A stretch of DNA of 64,000 nt from an uncultured Alphaproteobacteria bacterium (GTDB taxonomy: Bacteria; Pseudomonadota; Alphaproteobacteria; RF32; CAG-239), in the NCBI GenBank assembly GCA_944391415.1, contig CALXTM010000002.1:62001-126000 (forward strand), in the 5' to 3' direction. The notes under the pieces were generated by a model that was not told the DNA's origin, did not search any database, and was given only the letters and a program-made list of their open reading frames with translations. Below are positions 35,964 through 43,871 of the stretch, one piece after another; position 1 is the stretch's first letter; every line of letters begins with the position of its first letter. A program made the position numbers and the translations under genes.

Positions 35964-36554
35964 ATGAAATTGGTCGGAATAACAGGCTCTATAGGTTGCG
36001 GTAAAACAACATTGGCCAATATAGTAAAACAATTGGGATATGCTGTTTATGATGCAGATAGTTGGGTTAGGCAATTATATTATAATAAATGTTTTTTGGC
36101 AGAACTGGCCAAAGTTTTTCCTGAAAGTGTGGTTGATGGTGTTGCAGATAAAAAAATGCTGCGAAAAATAGTCTTTAATGATAAAAGTAAATTGGAAAAT
36201 TTGGAAAAACTAATATATCCTTTTCTTAATCAAAAAATAAAACAAGTGATTACAAAAAATGCCAAAAGTACATATTTGATATTTTTGGATGCCGCTTTGT
36301 TGTTTGAAAAAGGATGGAATAAATATTGTAATTTTATTATATTGGCCGATGTTGATTATGAAATACAAAAAAGCAGAGTTATGAAACGAGATAATATATC
36401 TGCCGAGGATTTTGACATAATTAATAATATTCAGTTGAAAAATGAATATAAAAAAGTATTATCTGATATCGTGATTGATACTGATGCAAAGCTTAATGTG
36501 CTTAAAAGAAATATGATTGAGATTATTGAAGAATTGGAAAATATTAATGGTTAG
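35964..36554 (+). CDS. coaE: Dephospho-CoA kinase
   Basis: Last step of coenzyme A synthesis, phosphorylating the ribose 3'-OH of dephospho-CoA. The 196-aa protein has the P-loop 'GITGSIGCGKTTLANIVKQL', 'VYDADSWVRQLY', 'FLDAALLFEKGWNKYCN' and 'MKRDNISAEDF'. Its stop overlaps the dnaQ start by 8 bases, the conserved alphaproteobacterial coaE-dnaQ pair. Confidence 0.94.
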   Translation: MKLVGITGSIGCGKTTLANIVKQLGYAVYDADSWVRQLYYNKCFLAELAKVFPESVVDGVADKKMLRKIVFNDKSKLENLEKLIYPFLNQKIKQVITKNAKSTYLIFLDAALLFEKGWNKYCNFIILADVDYEIQKSRVMKRDNISAEDFDIINNIQLKNEYKKVLSDIVIDTDAKLNVLKRNMIEIIEELENING

Positions 36555-37227
36555 AGAAATAGTTTTTGATACAGAAACAACCGGTTTTGAATATGCTAAA
36601 GGCGACAGATTGATTGAAATAGGGGCAATAGAGTTATTGAACCATATGCCAACAGGCAAAACATATCATCAGTATATTAATCCTGAAAGGGAAGTGCCAG
36701 AGGAAGTTGTTAAAATTCATGGATTGACTTATGATTTTTTGAAAGATTTTCCAACTTTTGATAAAGTGGCTGACGAATGGTTGGATTTTATAAAAGATGC
36801 AAAATTAGTGGCCCATAATGCATCTTTTGATATGAATTTTGTTAATTATGAACTGAAACAAATAGGTAAACCGGAAATGAGCTGGGATAATTGCATCGAT
36901 ACGCTTGAAATTGCCAGAAATATGTTTCCTGGTGCAAGATGCAGCCTGGATGCTCTTTGTAAAAGATTTGAGATTGATAACAGTGCCAGAACTTTTCATG
37001 GAGCGTTGCTTGATGCTCAATTATTGTCAGAAGTTTATTTGGAATTGTTAGGTGGAAAAGAACCGGCATTATTGTTTGAAAAAAATAATGATACAGAAAT
37101 TACCAATAATGCAAAAACAACAAAAGTTTATAGAGAGCCGAGAACTTTTGCAACAGAGGATAATATAGAGGAATTGCATCAGAAATTTTTGCAAGAAAAG
37201 GTTAAAAATCCTATATGGATGCTGTAA
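36547..37227 (+). CDS. dnaQ: DNA polymerase III epsilon subunit (3'-5' proofreading)
   Basis: DEDDh exonuclease that proofreads the replicative polymerase. The 226-aa protein has ExoI 'IVFDTETTGFEYAKGDRLIE', ExoII 'KLVAHNASFDMNFVNYEL' and ExoIII 'RTFHGALLDAQLLSEVYLEL' with the catalytic His. The C-terminal tail probably contacts DnaE. Start taken at the ATG giving MVREIVFDTE, overlapping coaE. Confidence 0.95.
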   Translation: MVREIVFDTETTGFEYAKGDRLIEIGAIELLNHMPTGKTYHQYINPEREVPEEVVKIHGLTYDFLKDFPTFDKVADEWLDFIKDAKLVAHNASFDMNFVNYELKQIGKPEMSWDNCIDTLEIARNMFPGARCSLDALCKRFEIDNSARTFHGALLDAQLLSEVYLELLGGKEPALLFEKNNDTEITNNAKTTKVYREPRTFATEDNIEELHQKFLQEKVKNPIWML

Positions 37228-37301
37228 TTTTGATTGAATTTGTTTTTTTGTTGGAATAATATTCGAAAGTATTTGTTTTGTATGAAAAGGAGTTTTTTTA
37301 A

Positions 37302-37973
37302 GTGGTTTTCGGTAAAGACATTGTAATATATGATTTGGATGATACTTTGTATAATAAAACAGAGTACTTTGCCGATATTTTAGATACCGTTATGGCTGAT
37401 GCTTTGGTTTATGACTTGGGTCTTGATATGAAAGTTGAAGATGCCAAAAAATTGGTAACTGAGTCTTATAGAATATATAGAGACGGCGGTGAAATATTTT
37501 ATCGTGATTATGGTATTAAACCAAAAGATTTGTTTGTGGCTTATCATAAAAGAAAACCTGTTGAAAAAATAGTTCCTTATGAAAATCTGCTAAGCAAAAT
37601 AAAACAAGTTCCGGCAAAACAATATATTTTTACCGCAAGTGATAGATATGCCTCGGAGAAAATATTAAAACATTTGGGGTTATATGAGTTTTTTAAGGAT
37701 AAATATTATTCGGTAGAAGATTTCGGAGTTTATAAGAAAAACGAAAATGCCGAAGTATATAAAAAGTTTTGTGAAAAAATAAATGCTGATCCTAAAGATT
37801 GTGTTTTTGTTGACGACAGCTATTCGAACCTGGAATTTGCCAAAGAAGCTGGTATGACAACAGTCAGAATTTATTATCATAACAATTCTGCAAAAGATAA
37901 AAAATATATAGACTATGCTTATAAAGGAATCGAAAGTTTTCTTGAAAATGTATTAGAAGGAAAAGCCGCGTAA
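37302..37973 (+). CDS. HAD pyrimidine 5'-nucleotidase-like protein (SDT1 type)
   Basis: A 223-aa HAD phosphatase: motif I 'IVIYDLDDTLYNKTEYFADI', motif II in 'QYIFTASDRYASEKI', motifs III/IV 'YKKFCEKINADPKDCVFVDD' and 'VDDSYSNLEFAKEAGMTTVR'. The helical cap matches pyrimidine 5'-nucleotidases of the yeast SDT1 class. Translation appears to begin at GTG with AAGGAG 10 bases upstream. This gene often follows argB- or engB-type genes in other alphaproteobacteria; here it stands beside dnaQ. Confidence 0.82.
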   Translation: MVFGKDIVIYDLDDTLYNKTEYFADILDTVMADALVYDLGLDMKVEDAKKLVTESYRIYRDGGEIFYRDYGIKPKDLFVAYHKRKPVEKIVPYENLLSKIKQVPAKQYIFTASDRYASEKILKHLGLYEFFKDKYYSVEDFGVYKKNENAEVYKKFCEKINADPKDCVFVDDSYSNLEFAKEAGMTTVRIYYHNNSAKDKKYIDYAYKGIESFLENVLEGKAA

Positions 37974-37975
37974 AC

Positions 37976-38638
37976 TTATTTGCATAAAGCGCTTTCAAAT
38001 AAATAATTTTGTTGGTTGTCTAGTTTTTGTTGCTCAGTTAGCATCTCTTTTTTTATATAATTAACCAGCGGTAATAGCTTTTGGTTGTAGGTTTCGGTGA
38101 TTTGTTTGATTGCTTTTTGAGCATCGTTGATATCAGAAATATAAATAGGTTTTAGTGTTGAGGCTATTTTTGCAGCTGATTGTTTAAATAAAGGCAAATA
38201 ATATTCCAATACTGATTGGTTAATTTGTTGGTGAACCTGTTCATGATGTAAAACAACATTGTATTTACAGGTGTTGTTTGCAATTCCATTGGCAAGATAA
38301 ATGGTTGGACTATCAAGGCCTAAAAATATTTTTATTTCTGTCGGAATAATGCAAAATGCCGAATTTTCGGCTGGTTTGCCGACAGTATATACCTCAATAT
38401 CGAAATTAATATTAACAGTTGATAAACCAGAGGCAAAAATGCCTTGCTCAGAGATATTTAATGATTTTGCAAGAGATGTTATTTCTGATGATGTTTTTTC
38501 ATGATTATAAGTCAACTGTCCAAAAGAAGATGTCATGGATATTTTAGGGTTTACTTCATATGATGAGCAGTCGGCGGCAAAAACATGTCGCGGCAAAAAA
38601 CAAGAAAATATTAATATAAAAAAAAGCTTTTTAGTCAT
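37976..38638 (-). CDS. Exported protein with an HExxH metallopeptidase-like motif
   Basis: A 220-aa protein with a signal peptide (cleavage near VFA-A, residue 21). The notable motif is 'YNVVLHHEQVHQQINQSV' (about residues 125-142), whose HEQVH fits a zincin HExxH helix. No full family match recognised; it recalls uncharacterised periplasmic metalloprotease-like families, but a third ligand is not obvious. The C-terminal half is helical and Gln/Lys-rich. Confidence 0.55.
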   Translation of the reverse strand: MTKKLFFILIFSCFLPRHVFAADCSSYEVNPKISMTSSFGQLTYNHEKTSSEITSLAKSLNISEQGIFASGLSTVNINFDIEVYTVGKPAENSAFCIIPTEIKIFLGLDSPTIYLANGIANNTCKYNVVLHHEQVHQQINQSVLEYYLPLFKQSAAKIASTLKPIYISDINDAQKAIKQITETYNQKLLPLVNYIKKEMLTEQQKLDNQQNYLFESALCK

Positions 38639-38669
38639 ATAATGATTATAGAACTTAATTTATTAAATT

Positions 38670-39086
38670 ATGGTTGATAAAATGATGCGATTTTTTGTAA
38701 TGGTTATGTTGCTTTTTTTGTGTAGCTTGAATGCAGATGCAAGATATGTGCGCAAATTAAAAGAGCCTGATTTTTTTATCCCAGAGCAAGATAAAATGCA
38801 TAAAGCCGAAAAACTGCCGGAAATTATTTCTGTAAACAGCCAAAGTGACAGTAATGTTCCTGAATATAAAAATAAATATAATAAGTATTTGATAAATATG
38901 CAAAAGTTTATAAAAACAGGGGCTATAGGCGACGATCAAGAGCTTAAAGAAGATTTGAGTAAAATGGCGACAGGCAATGTATTTGAGGTGGACGGAAATG
39001 TTTCCTCAAGGCCAACAAAAGAACAGCAAGAATTTGAACTTTTAACAGAAAAAATAATTAAAATTCAAGCGCATACATATCAATAA
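38670..39086 (+). CDS. Hypothetical exported protein
   Basis: A 138-aa protein with a signal peptide ('FFVMVMLLFLCSLNADA'). The mature part is hydrophilic and Lys/Glu-rich with no recognised domain. Alternative ATG codons 12 and 15 bases downstream would still keep the signal peptide. It converges on, and overlaps by 29 bases, the lipoprotein gene on the other strand. Confidence 0.6.
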   Translation: MVDKMMRFFVMVMLLFLCSLNADARYVRKLKEPDFFIPEQDKMHKAEKLPEIISVNSQSDSNVPEYKNKYNKYLINMQKFIKTGAIGDDQELKEDLSKMATGNVFEVDGNVSSRPTKEQQEFELLTEKIIKIQAHTYQ

Positions 39087-39528
39087 TATGCCATTGAGAA
39101 TCGTAATTTTTCATTACATAAATTATGTTGCCGTTGCAAAGGCCAAACCAATTACCGTTGCAAGAGCTTTGAGTATATACCTCAACTGCTCCGTCTGAAC
39201 GAGGTTTTAATTTGGTAATTTTATAAGATTGAAAAGTAGGGCGTTGCAAAGTTTCGTCTTGCATAAAGACAAAAGACGGCAATTTGTCTTTGGCAGATTT
39301 ACACTCGGAAAAATCAGGATTTAATGTGCATTTGACAGCAAGGTTTATAGTGCAAACAATTTCAGAATCACTATCACAACCGGTGGAAATATTTTCAACA
39401 CTAAAAGAAAAAACAGTGTCTTTATCAAGAGTTACAGAGGCTTCTTGAGTTTTTTCAGAGGTTGTATCCTTTTGGCCACAAGAAATTGTCAAAAAAGTTA
39501 AAAAAAACAAAATTAAAGATTTTTTCAT
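39058..39528 (-). CDS. Predicted lipoprotein
   Basis: A 156-aa protein with a type II signal peptide and lipobox 'LTISC' (Cys at residue 17). The mature region has eight further Cys, for example 'GCDSDSEIVCTINLAVKCTL', suggesting several disulfides and a periplasmic location. No family recognised. Confidence 0.65.
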   Translation of the reverse strand: MKKSLILFFLTFLTISCGQKDTTSEKTQEASVTLDKDTVFSFSVENISTGCDSDSEIVCTINLAVKCTLNPDFSECKSAKDKLPSFVFMQDETLQRPTFQSYKITKLKPRSDGAVEVYTQSSCNGNWFGLCNGNIIYVMKNYDSQWHIIDMYALEF

Positions 39529-39551
39529 GAGGTAAATCCTTGTTTTATCAA

Positions 39552-39583
39552 AATAAAAAGGAAGTTAAACCTTCCTTTTTATT
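39552..39583 (-). terminator. Terminator of the outer-membrane protein gene
   Basis: A 13-bp stem AATAAAAAGGAAG/CTTCCTTTTTATT with a 6-base loop, followed on the minus strand by T-rich sequence. Confidence 0.82.
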
Positions 39584-39599
39584 TTGATTATTGGTTTGG

Positions 39600-40133
39600 T
39601 TAAAATACATATTTAAGACCAATTGAGAACTCTGACATGTGGTCAAGACCTTCAAGTTTGTCAGTCCAGACATAACGTCCCATTGCTCGCAAAGCAATGT
39701 TGTTGGTAATATGATATTGAATACCGCCACCAAGACGATAGCCAAGGCCGTTGTCATCGTTATCACCACCAAAATTGTAGTTAGCAATACCAACTGTTGC
39801 AAAAGGAGCAATAACTTGGTCACATCCTAACGGAAGATATCCGTAAGCATCAAGACCATAGGCATCAAAATCAGTTTTTACTTTTGTACCATTGATTATT
39901 TTGTGCCATTTGTTTGTATTTTGATAGAACAATTCGGTCCCAAAATATTTATTATATTCAGTTCCTACAAATACCGAATAAGAATTCATATTAACATTTG
40001 TCGGAAGACCTTGGGTGTTGACATGAGTAATGTTATATTGAGCACCAACATAAGGTCTGAATTCAAGAGCATTAGCATTACCTGCAAGTATCAAAGCAGA
40101 TACGGTTGCTAATAAAGCGATATTTTTAGTCAT
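39600..40133 (-). CDS. Outer-membrane beta-barrel protein
   Basis: A 177-aa protein with a signal peptide (cleavage near NANA-L, residue 22) and an eight-strand-size barrel of alternating aromatic and polar residues ('FRPYVGAQYNITHV', 'YSVFVGTEYNKYFGTELFYQ', 'GLGYRLGGGIQYHITNNIAL'). It ends in 'SIGLKYVF', the C-terminal aromatic needed for BAM insertion. Fits the OMP_b-brl/OmpA-N-like superfamily; no ligand can be named. Confidence 0.85.
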   Translation of the reverse strand: MTKNIALLATVSALILAGNANALEFRPYVGAQYNITHVNTQGLPTNVNMNSYSVFVGTEYNKYFGTELFYQNTNKWHKIINGTKVKTDFDAYGLDAYGYLPLGCDQVIAPFATVGIANYNFGGDNDDNGLGYRLGGGIQYHITNNIALRAMGRYVWTDKLEGLDHMSEFSIGLKYVF

Positions 40134-40278
40134 TAAAAAACTCCTCGGTTTTATAATTTAAGTTGCAATATATCGTATATACTATAAAGCATAAACTAAA
40201 AAATAAAAGAAAAAAATGATATAAAATGTTGTTTATCTGATAATTTAATGCTATAAAACTGCTAAGAGGAATTAAAAT

Positions 40279-40905
40279 ATGTTTTTGGCAAAAAGAAATC
40301 AATGCGGAGCAACGATGGTTGAAGCAATCGGCGTTTTGACGGTGGTTGTGATGCTTGGGGTCGGTTCAATCAAACTGGTGGGAAATCTTTACAGTATCTT
40401 TAAGCAGAGTTTGGTTGTTAACGAATTGAAAGACTTGCAAAAAAATATTTCCGGAAGATATAAATTTGAGGGAAATTATAAAGAGTTGTTTGAAAATAAA
40501 ACACCTGAAGAAACATCAAAATTTTTGTGTGATAATAAAATGGCTCCGTATCAGATGTGTATTGACGGTTTATTATATAACAGAATGGGCGGCGAGGTCT
40601 GGATACTTCCATTTGAAAAGATTGATGCAAGCGGAAATAGCTATGATGATTATACCAAGTATAGTATGATATTTTCTGGTTTGACTGACAGAGCTTGTGC
40701 CGAACTTGCTCAAACAAATTGGTATATGCAGAAAAAATCAGATGTTTATCAGATGATAATTAACTATGATACGGAAAATGAATTGGTGGTTGATTTGCCA
40801 TATAATCAGCAAAATGAATCAAAAATATTTCCGGTTGTGGCGCAAGATGTAATGAGCGCATGTCACAAAGATGATAATAATCAAATAGAATGGGTTTTTT
40901 TCTGA
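40279..40905 (+). CDS. Type IV prepilin-like protein
   Basis: A 208-aa protein with a class III (prepilin) leader: a short basic start, then 'CGATMVEAIGVLTVVVMLGV', where cleavage after Gly would leave Glu at position 5 of the mature hydrophobic helix. The globular C-terminus has four Cys, two in 'FLCDNKMAPYQMC' that may make a disulfide loop. It resembles PilS/TcpA-like pilins. No assembly ATPase, prepilin peptidase or secretin is in this window. A good AGAGGA site precedes the ATG. Confidence 0.78.
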   Translation: MFLAKRNQCGATMVEAIGVLTVVVMLGVGSIKLVGNLYSIFKQSLVVNELKDLQKNISGRYKFEGNYKELFENKTPEETSKFLCDNKMAPYQMCIDGLLYNRMGGEVWILPFEKIDASGNSYDDYTKYSMIFSGLTDRACAELAQTNWYMQKKSDVYQMIINYDTENELVVDLPYNQQNESKIFPVVAQDVMSACHKDDNNQIEWVFF

Positions 40906-40923
40906 CAAGTAGGGTTTAAAAAA

Positions 40924-41346
40924 GTGTTTAAGGTAGAAGATATAAGAAAAACCAACGAATTAACCCATGCTAAAGGGGCAAAAAAAATAAGCTCGGGTGA
41001 AAATTTTGCCGACTATCTTGATAAGGCAAAAATAAATAATACAGGACAAGTACAAGCTACAGCAGCCATGACACCTGCCGATGCAATATTTGCCGCACAA
41101 ATGGTCGATGGTGAGGAAGAACGGCAGATAAGAAAAAAACTGATAAAAAAAGGTAATACATTGTTGGACGATCTTGAGGAAATAAGAGATGGATTGTTGA
41201 CAGGGCAAATTGATAAAGAAAAATTAATTGAAATTTCACGACTGGTTAAACAAAAAGATGTCGAAAGTAACGACGAAAGATTAAAAGAAATTATGCAAGA
41301 AATAGAGCTTAGGGTTGAGGTTGAGTTAGCTAAACTTATGCGCTAG
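40924..41346 (+). CDS. fliX: FliX-like class II flagellar assembly regulator
   Basis: A 140-aa protein whose C-terminal half matches FliX: 'KKGNTLLDDLEEIRDGLLTG' and the final 'DERLKEIMQEIELRVEVELA'. In Caulobacter FliX controls the FlbD activator according to flagellar basal-body assembly. The start is GTG; an ATG alternative is not present at the conserved N-terminus. dksA follows within 100 bases, as in other alphaproteobacteria. No structural flagellar genes are in this window. Confidence 0.8.
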   Translation: MFKVEDIRKTNELTHAKGAKKISSGENFADYLDKAKINNTGQVQATAAMTPADAIFAAQMVDGEEERQIRKKLIKKGNTLLDDLEEIRDGLLTGQIDKEKLIEISRLVKQKDVESNDERLKEIMQEIELRVEVELAKLMR

Positions 41347-41441
41347 AAATATCAAAGGAAAAACAGATTTTTTGCTTGAATTTTTATTTGTTTGTTTATA
41401 TGTTTAGGTAAATTTATAATAGTTGCTAAGGAGTTTGTGAA

Positions 41442-41867
41442 ATGGAAAGTGCCGTTATTCTTCCGCCAGACTATAAACCTTCTGATAAAGAAGAGTATAT
41501 GAACGAAATGCAGTTGGAATATTTCAGACAAAAATTGTTGGCTTGGAAAAAGTCTTTGATTGGTCAGTCTATGGATACTTTGGATGAGCTTAAACAAGGC
41601 GGACTCAACCAACCTGATCAAATTGACCGTGCATCGTTGGAATCAGACAAAGCCTTGGAATTGAGGACAAGAGACAGAGCCAGAAAGTTAATATCAAAAA
41701 TTGATGAAGCTCTTAAAAGAATTGAAGACGGAACATATGGCTATTGCGAAGAAACCGGTGACCCGATAGGTTTGGAAAGATTGGAAGTGCGTCCGGTGGC
41801 TACATTGTCAATTGAGGCACAGGAACGCCACGAAAGAATGGAAAAAACCTATGATGACGAGGTATAG
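41442..41867 (+). CDS. dksA: RNA polymerase-binding factor DksA
   Basis: Binds the RNA polymerase secondary channel and works with ppGpp to reprogramme transcription. The 141-aa protein has the coiled-coil 'QLEYFRQKLLAWKKSLIGQS' and 'LKQGGLNQPDQIDRASLESD'. The usual four-Cys zinc finger is degenerate: 'YGYCEETGDPIGLERLEVRP' keeps only one Cys. AAGGAG precedes the ATG. Confidence 0.92.
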   Translation: MESAVILPPDYKPSDKEEYMNEMQLEYFRQKLLAWKKSLIGQSMDTLDELKQGGLNQPDQIDRASLESDKALELRTRDRARKLISKIDEALKRIEDGTYGYCEETGDPIGLERLEVRPVATLSIEAQERHERMEKTYDDEV

Positions 41868-41884
41868 TCGTCATTGATAATTAG

Positions 41885-41920
41885 AGGGGGTTTAGATTTT
41901 ATGACTAAAACCCCTTTTTT
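41885..41920 (+). terminator. Terminator after dksA
   Basis: GGGGTTTAG pairs with CTAA(A)ACCCC across a 9-base loop, followed by seven T. Confidence 0.82.
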
Positions 41921-41944
41921 GTTTTAAATTCGGATGATAAACAG

Positions 41945-42514
41945 ATGAATAAAAATTTTATTTTGGCTTCACAATCGCCACAACGCAGAGATTTGCTTAA
42001 AAAAATAGGGTATGATCCGGAAAATATATGTCCGGCAAATATTGATGAAACTCCGCATAAGAATGAAAAACCAAGCCAATATGTTAAGAGAATGGTGTAT
42101 GAAAAAGCCAGGTATGTTGCCAATAAAAATCCTGGTTGTGTTGTGTTGGCTGCCGATACGGTGATTGTTTGCGGAAGAAGAATTATTCAGAAAGCAAAAT
42201 CCGACGAAGAACAAACAGAAGTGATGAAGTTGTTATCAGGTAAAACCCATAAAGTGCTTACAGGTGTTTGTGTGTTTAATAAAGATAAAAAAGCAACAAT
42301 AAAATTAAATACTACCAAAATAAAAATGAAGAGACTTTCGGCAAAAGAGATAAAAGATTATGTTGATTCTCATGAATGGGAGGGGTGTGCCGGCTATAAA
42401 ATAGAGGGAATCCTTGGTGCTTTTGTTGTGCAAATAAATGGTTCTTACAGCGGTGTAATAGGGCTGCCTTTGTATGAAGCGCGAAATCTTTTAAATGGAG
42501 CAGGAATTTATTGA
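41945..42514 (+). CDS. maf: Maf-family nucleoside triphosphate pyrophosphatase
   Basis: Hydrolyses non-canonical or pyrimidine NTPs to NMPs. The 189-aa protein has 'ILASQSPQRRDLLKKIGYDP', 'VLAADTVIVCGRRIIQKAK', 'LLSGKTHKVLTGVCVF' and 'CAGYKIEGILGAFVVQINGS'. It overlaps the rng start by 4 bases; the maf-rng-yacG order is conserved. Confidence 0.93.
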   Translation: MNKNFILASQSPQRRDLLKKIGYDPENICPANIDETPHKNEKPSQYVKRMVYEKARYVANKNPGCVVLAADTVIVCGRRIIQKAKSDEEQTEVMKLLSGKTHKVLTGVCVFNKDKKATIKLNTTKIKMKRLSAKEIKDYVDSHEWEGCAGYKIEGILGAFVVQINGSYSGVIGLPLYEARNLLNGAGIY

Positions 42515-43668
42515 TGATGATTGAAGATTTAATCATAGAAGAAAAAAATAATATAACAAAAATTGCCGGCATGAAAGACGGAAGTTTGTGTGAGTTTATG
42601 ATGCAAAAAAAAGACGGTTTTAATGAGGGAAATATATATCTTGGTAAAATCGTAAAAAAAATTAATACGGCAAACGAAAAAGAAGGTTATTTTGTTAATA
42701 TAGGTGACAGTAAAGATGCATTTATTAATGCCGAAGAACGAGAATTAGAAGACTTAAAAGCCAATGAAGGACAAGATATCGTTGTACAAATAACCCAAGA
42801 ACAAAGAGCTGAAAAAGGAGCGAGAGTTGTCAGATTTTTGCATATGGCAGGAATAAACTTGGTGTATTGTCCTTATGGAAGCGAAATCGAATTATCAAAC
42901 AAAATTGTTGATGAAGAGCAAAGAAATAGATTATATGATCTGGTTGTAAACAGTGCCGAGTCCGGTGGATGGATTATAAGAACACATGCAGCTGAAGTAA
43001 CAGATGAAGATATTGCTAATGAAATAAAGAAATTGGAAAACGATTTTAGAAATATTATGGCAATGGCTAAAACCACAAAAGCTCCACAGCTTTTATTTGC
43101 CAAAGAAAATATTTTAGAAGACATAATTATTCATAATGAGGAATCGCTGCAAAAAATTATAGTTAACAATCATTTGACCGAAGAAAAACTACACTCTGCG
43201 GCAGTAATCGAATATGAGACAGAACCGTTTAAAAAATATGGTGTTGATGAAATGCTTAATGAGGCTTTGCAAAAAGTAATAAAACTTAGATGCGGCGGCA
43301 GAGTTATTATTGAAGAAACAAAAGCCTTGGTAGCAATAGATGTTGACAGCGGCGACGGGGTTGCTCAAGGCGGAATAGGCCGAGTTAATCAAGAGGCCGC
43401 CTATGAGATAGCCAAACAAATAATTTTGCGTAATCTGTCGGGAAAAATTATTATTGATTTTGCCGGTATGGCTGAATTTAAATTTTTGAAAGGTGTTATG
43501 GAAATACTGGAAAAACAATTGCAAAATGATGTTGCAAAGGCAAAGGTTTTAGGGCTAAGCAGAGCAGGAAACGTTGAAATTGTTAGGACAAGAAAAAGAC
43601 CAACACTTAGAGATTTGCTATCGGAGGAGTGCCCGACATGCCAAGGTACGGGGAGAGTTGAAAAATGA
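42511..43668 (+). CDS. rng: Ribonuclease E/G family endoribonuclease (short, RNase G-like)
   Basis: Processes rRNA and decays mRNA. The 385-aa protein has an S1 domain ('FNEGNIYLGKIVKKI'), the DNase I-like catalytic Asp pair in 'ALVAIDVDSGD' and 'IIIDFAGM', and ends with the zinc-link 'CPTCQGTGRVEK'. It lacks the long degradosome-scaffold tail of RNase E. Two adjacent ATG codons leave the start uncertain by one residue. Confidence 0.9.
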   Translation: MMMIEDLIIEEKNNITKIAGMKDGSLCEFMMQKKDGFNEGNIYLGKIVKKINTANEKEGYFVNIGDSKDAFINAEERELEDLKANEGQDIVVQITQEQRAEKGARVVRFLHMAGINLVYCPYGSEIELSNKIVDEEQRNRLYDLVVNSAESGGWIIRTHAAEVTDEDIANEIKKLENDFRNIMAMAKTTKAPQLLFAKENILEDIIIHNEESLQKIIVNNHLTEEKLHSAAVIEYETEPFKKYGVDEMLNEALQKVIKLRCGGRVIIEETKALVAIDVDSGDGVAQGGIGRVNQEAAYEIAKQIILRNLSGKIIIDFAGMAEFKFLKGVMEILEKQLQNDVAKAKVLGLSRAGNVEIVRTRKRPTLRDLLSEECPTCQGTGRVEK

Positions 43669-43853
43669 AATGTCCCATCTGTAAAAAAGAATTTTCGGAT
43701 ATGAAATATAGGCCATTTTGTTCAAAAAGATGTGCAGATATTGATTTGGCAAATTGGTTTAATGAAAAATACACATTTGTTGCCGAAGAAATCGACGAAA
43801 AAGACTTGGAAGAACTGGAAAAAGCTAAATATGACAGCCAAGAAGATGAGTAG
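43665..43853 (+). CDS. yacG: DNA gyrase inhibitor YacG
   Basis: A 62-aa zinc-finger protein with 'CPICKKEF' and 'PFCSKRCADIDLANWFNEKY', the YacG C-x2-C/C-x3-C pattern, and an acidic tail. YacG binds GyrB in E. coli. It overlaps rng by 4 bases and ends the operon. Confidence 0.9.
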   Translation: MKCPICKKEFSDMKYRPFCSKRCADIDLANWFNEKYTFVAEEIDEKDLEELEKAKYDSQEDE

Positions 43854-43871
43854 ATAATTTAGGCAAGTAAA

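Noticed and set aside
39548-39823. A 91-codon frame beside the outer-membrane protein gene
   Set aside because: Lies entirely in another frame of the beta-barrel gene and its terminator.
42511-43668. RNase E apparently cut short
   Set aside because: It ends in the normal zinc-link motif and yacG follows at once; this is the short RNase G-like form, not a broken RNase E.
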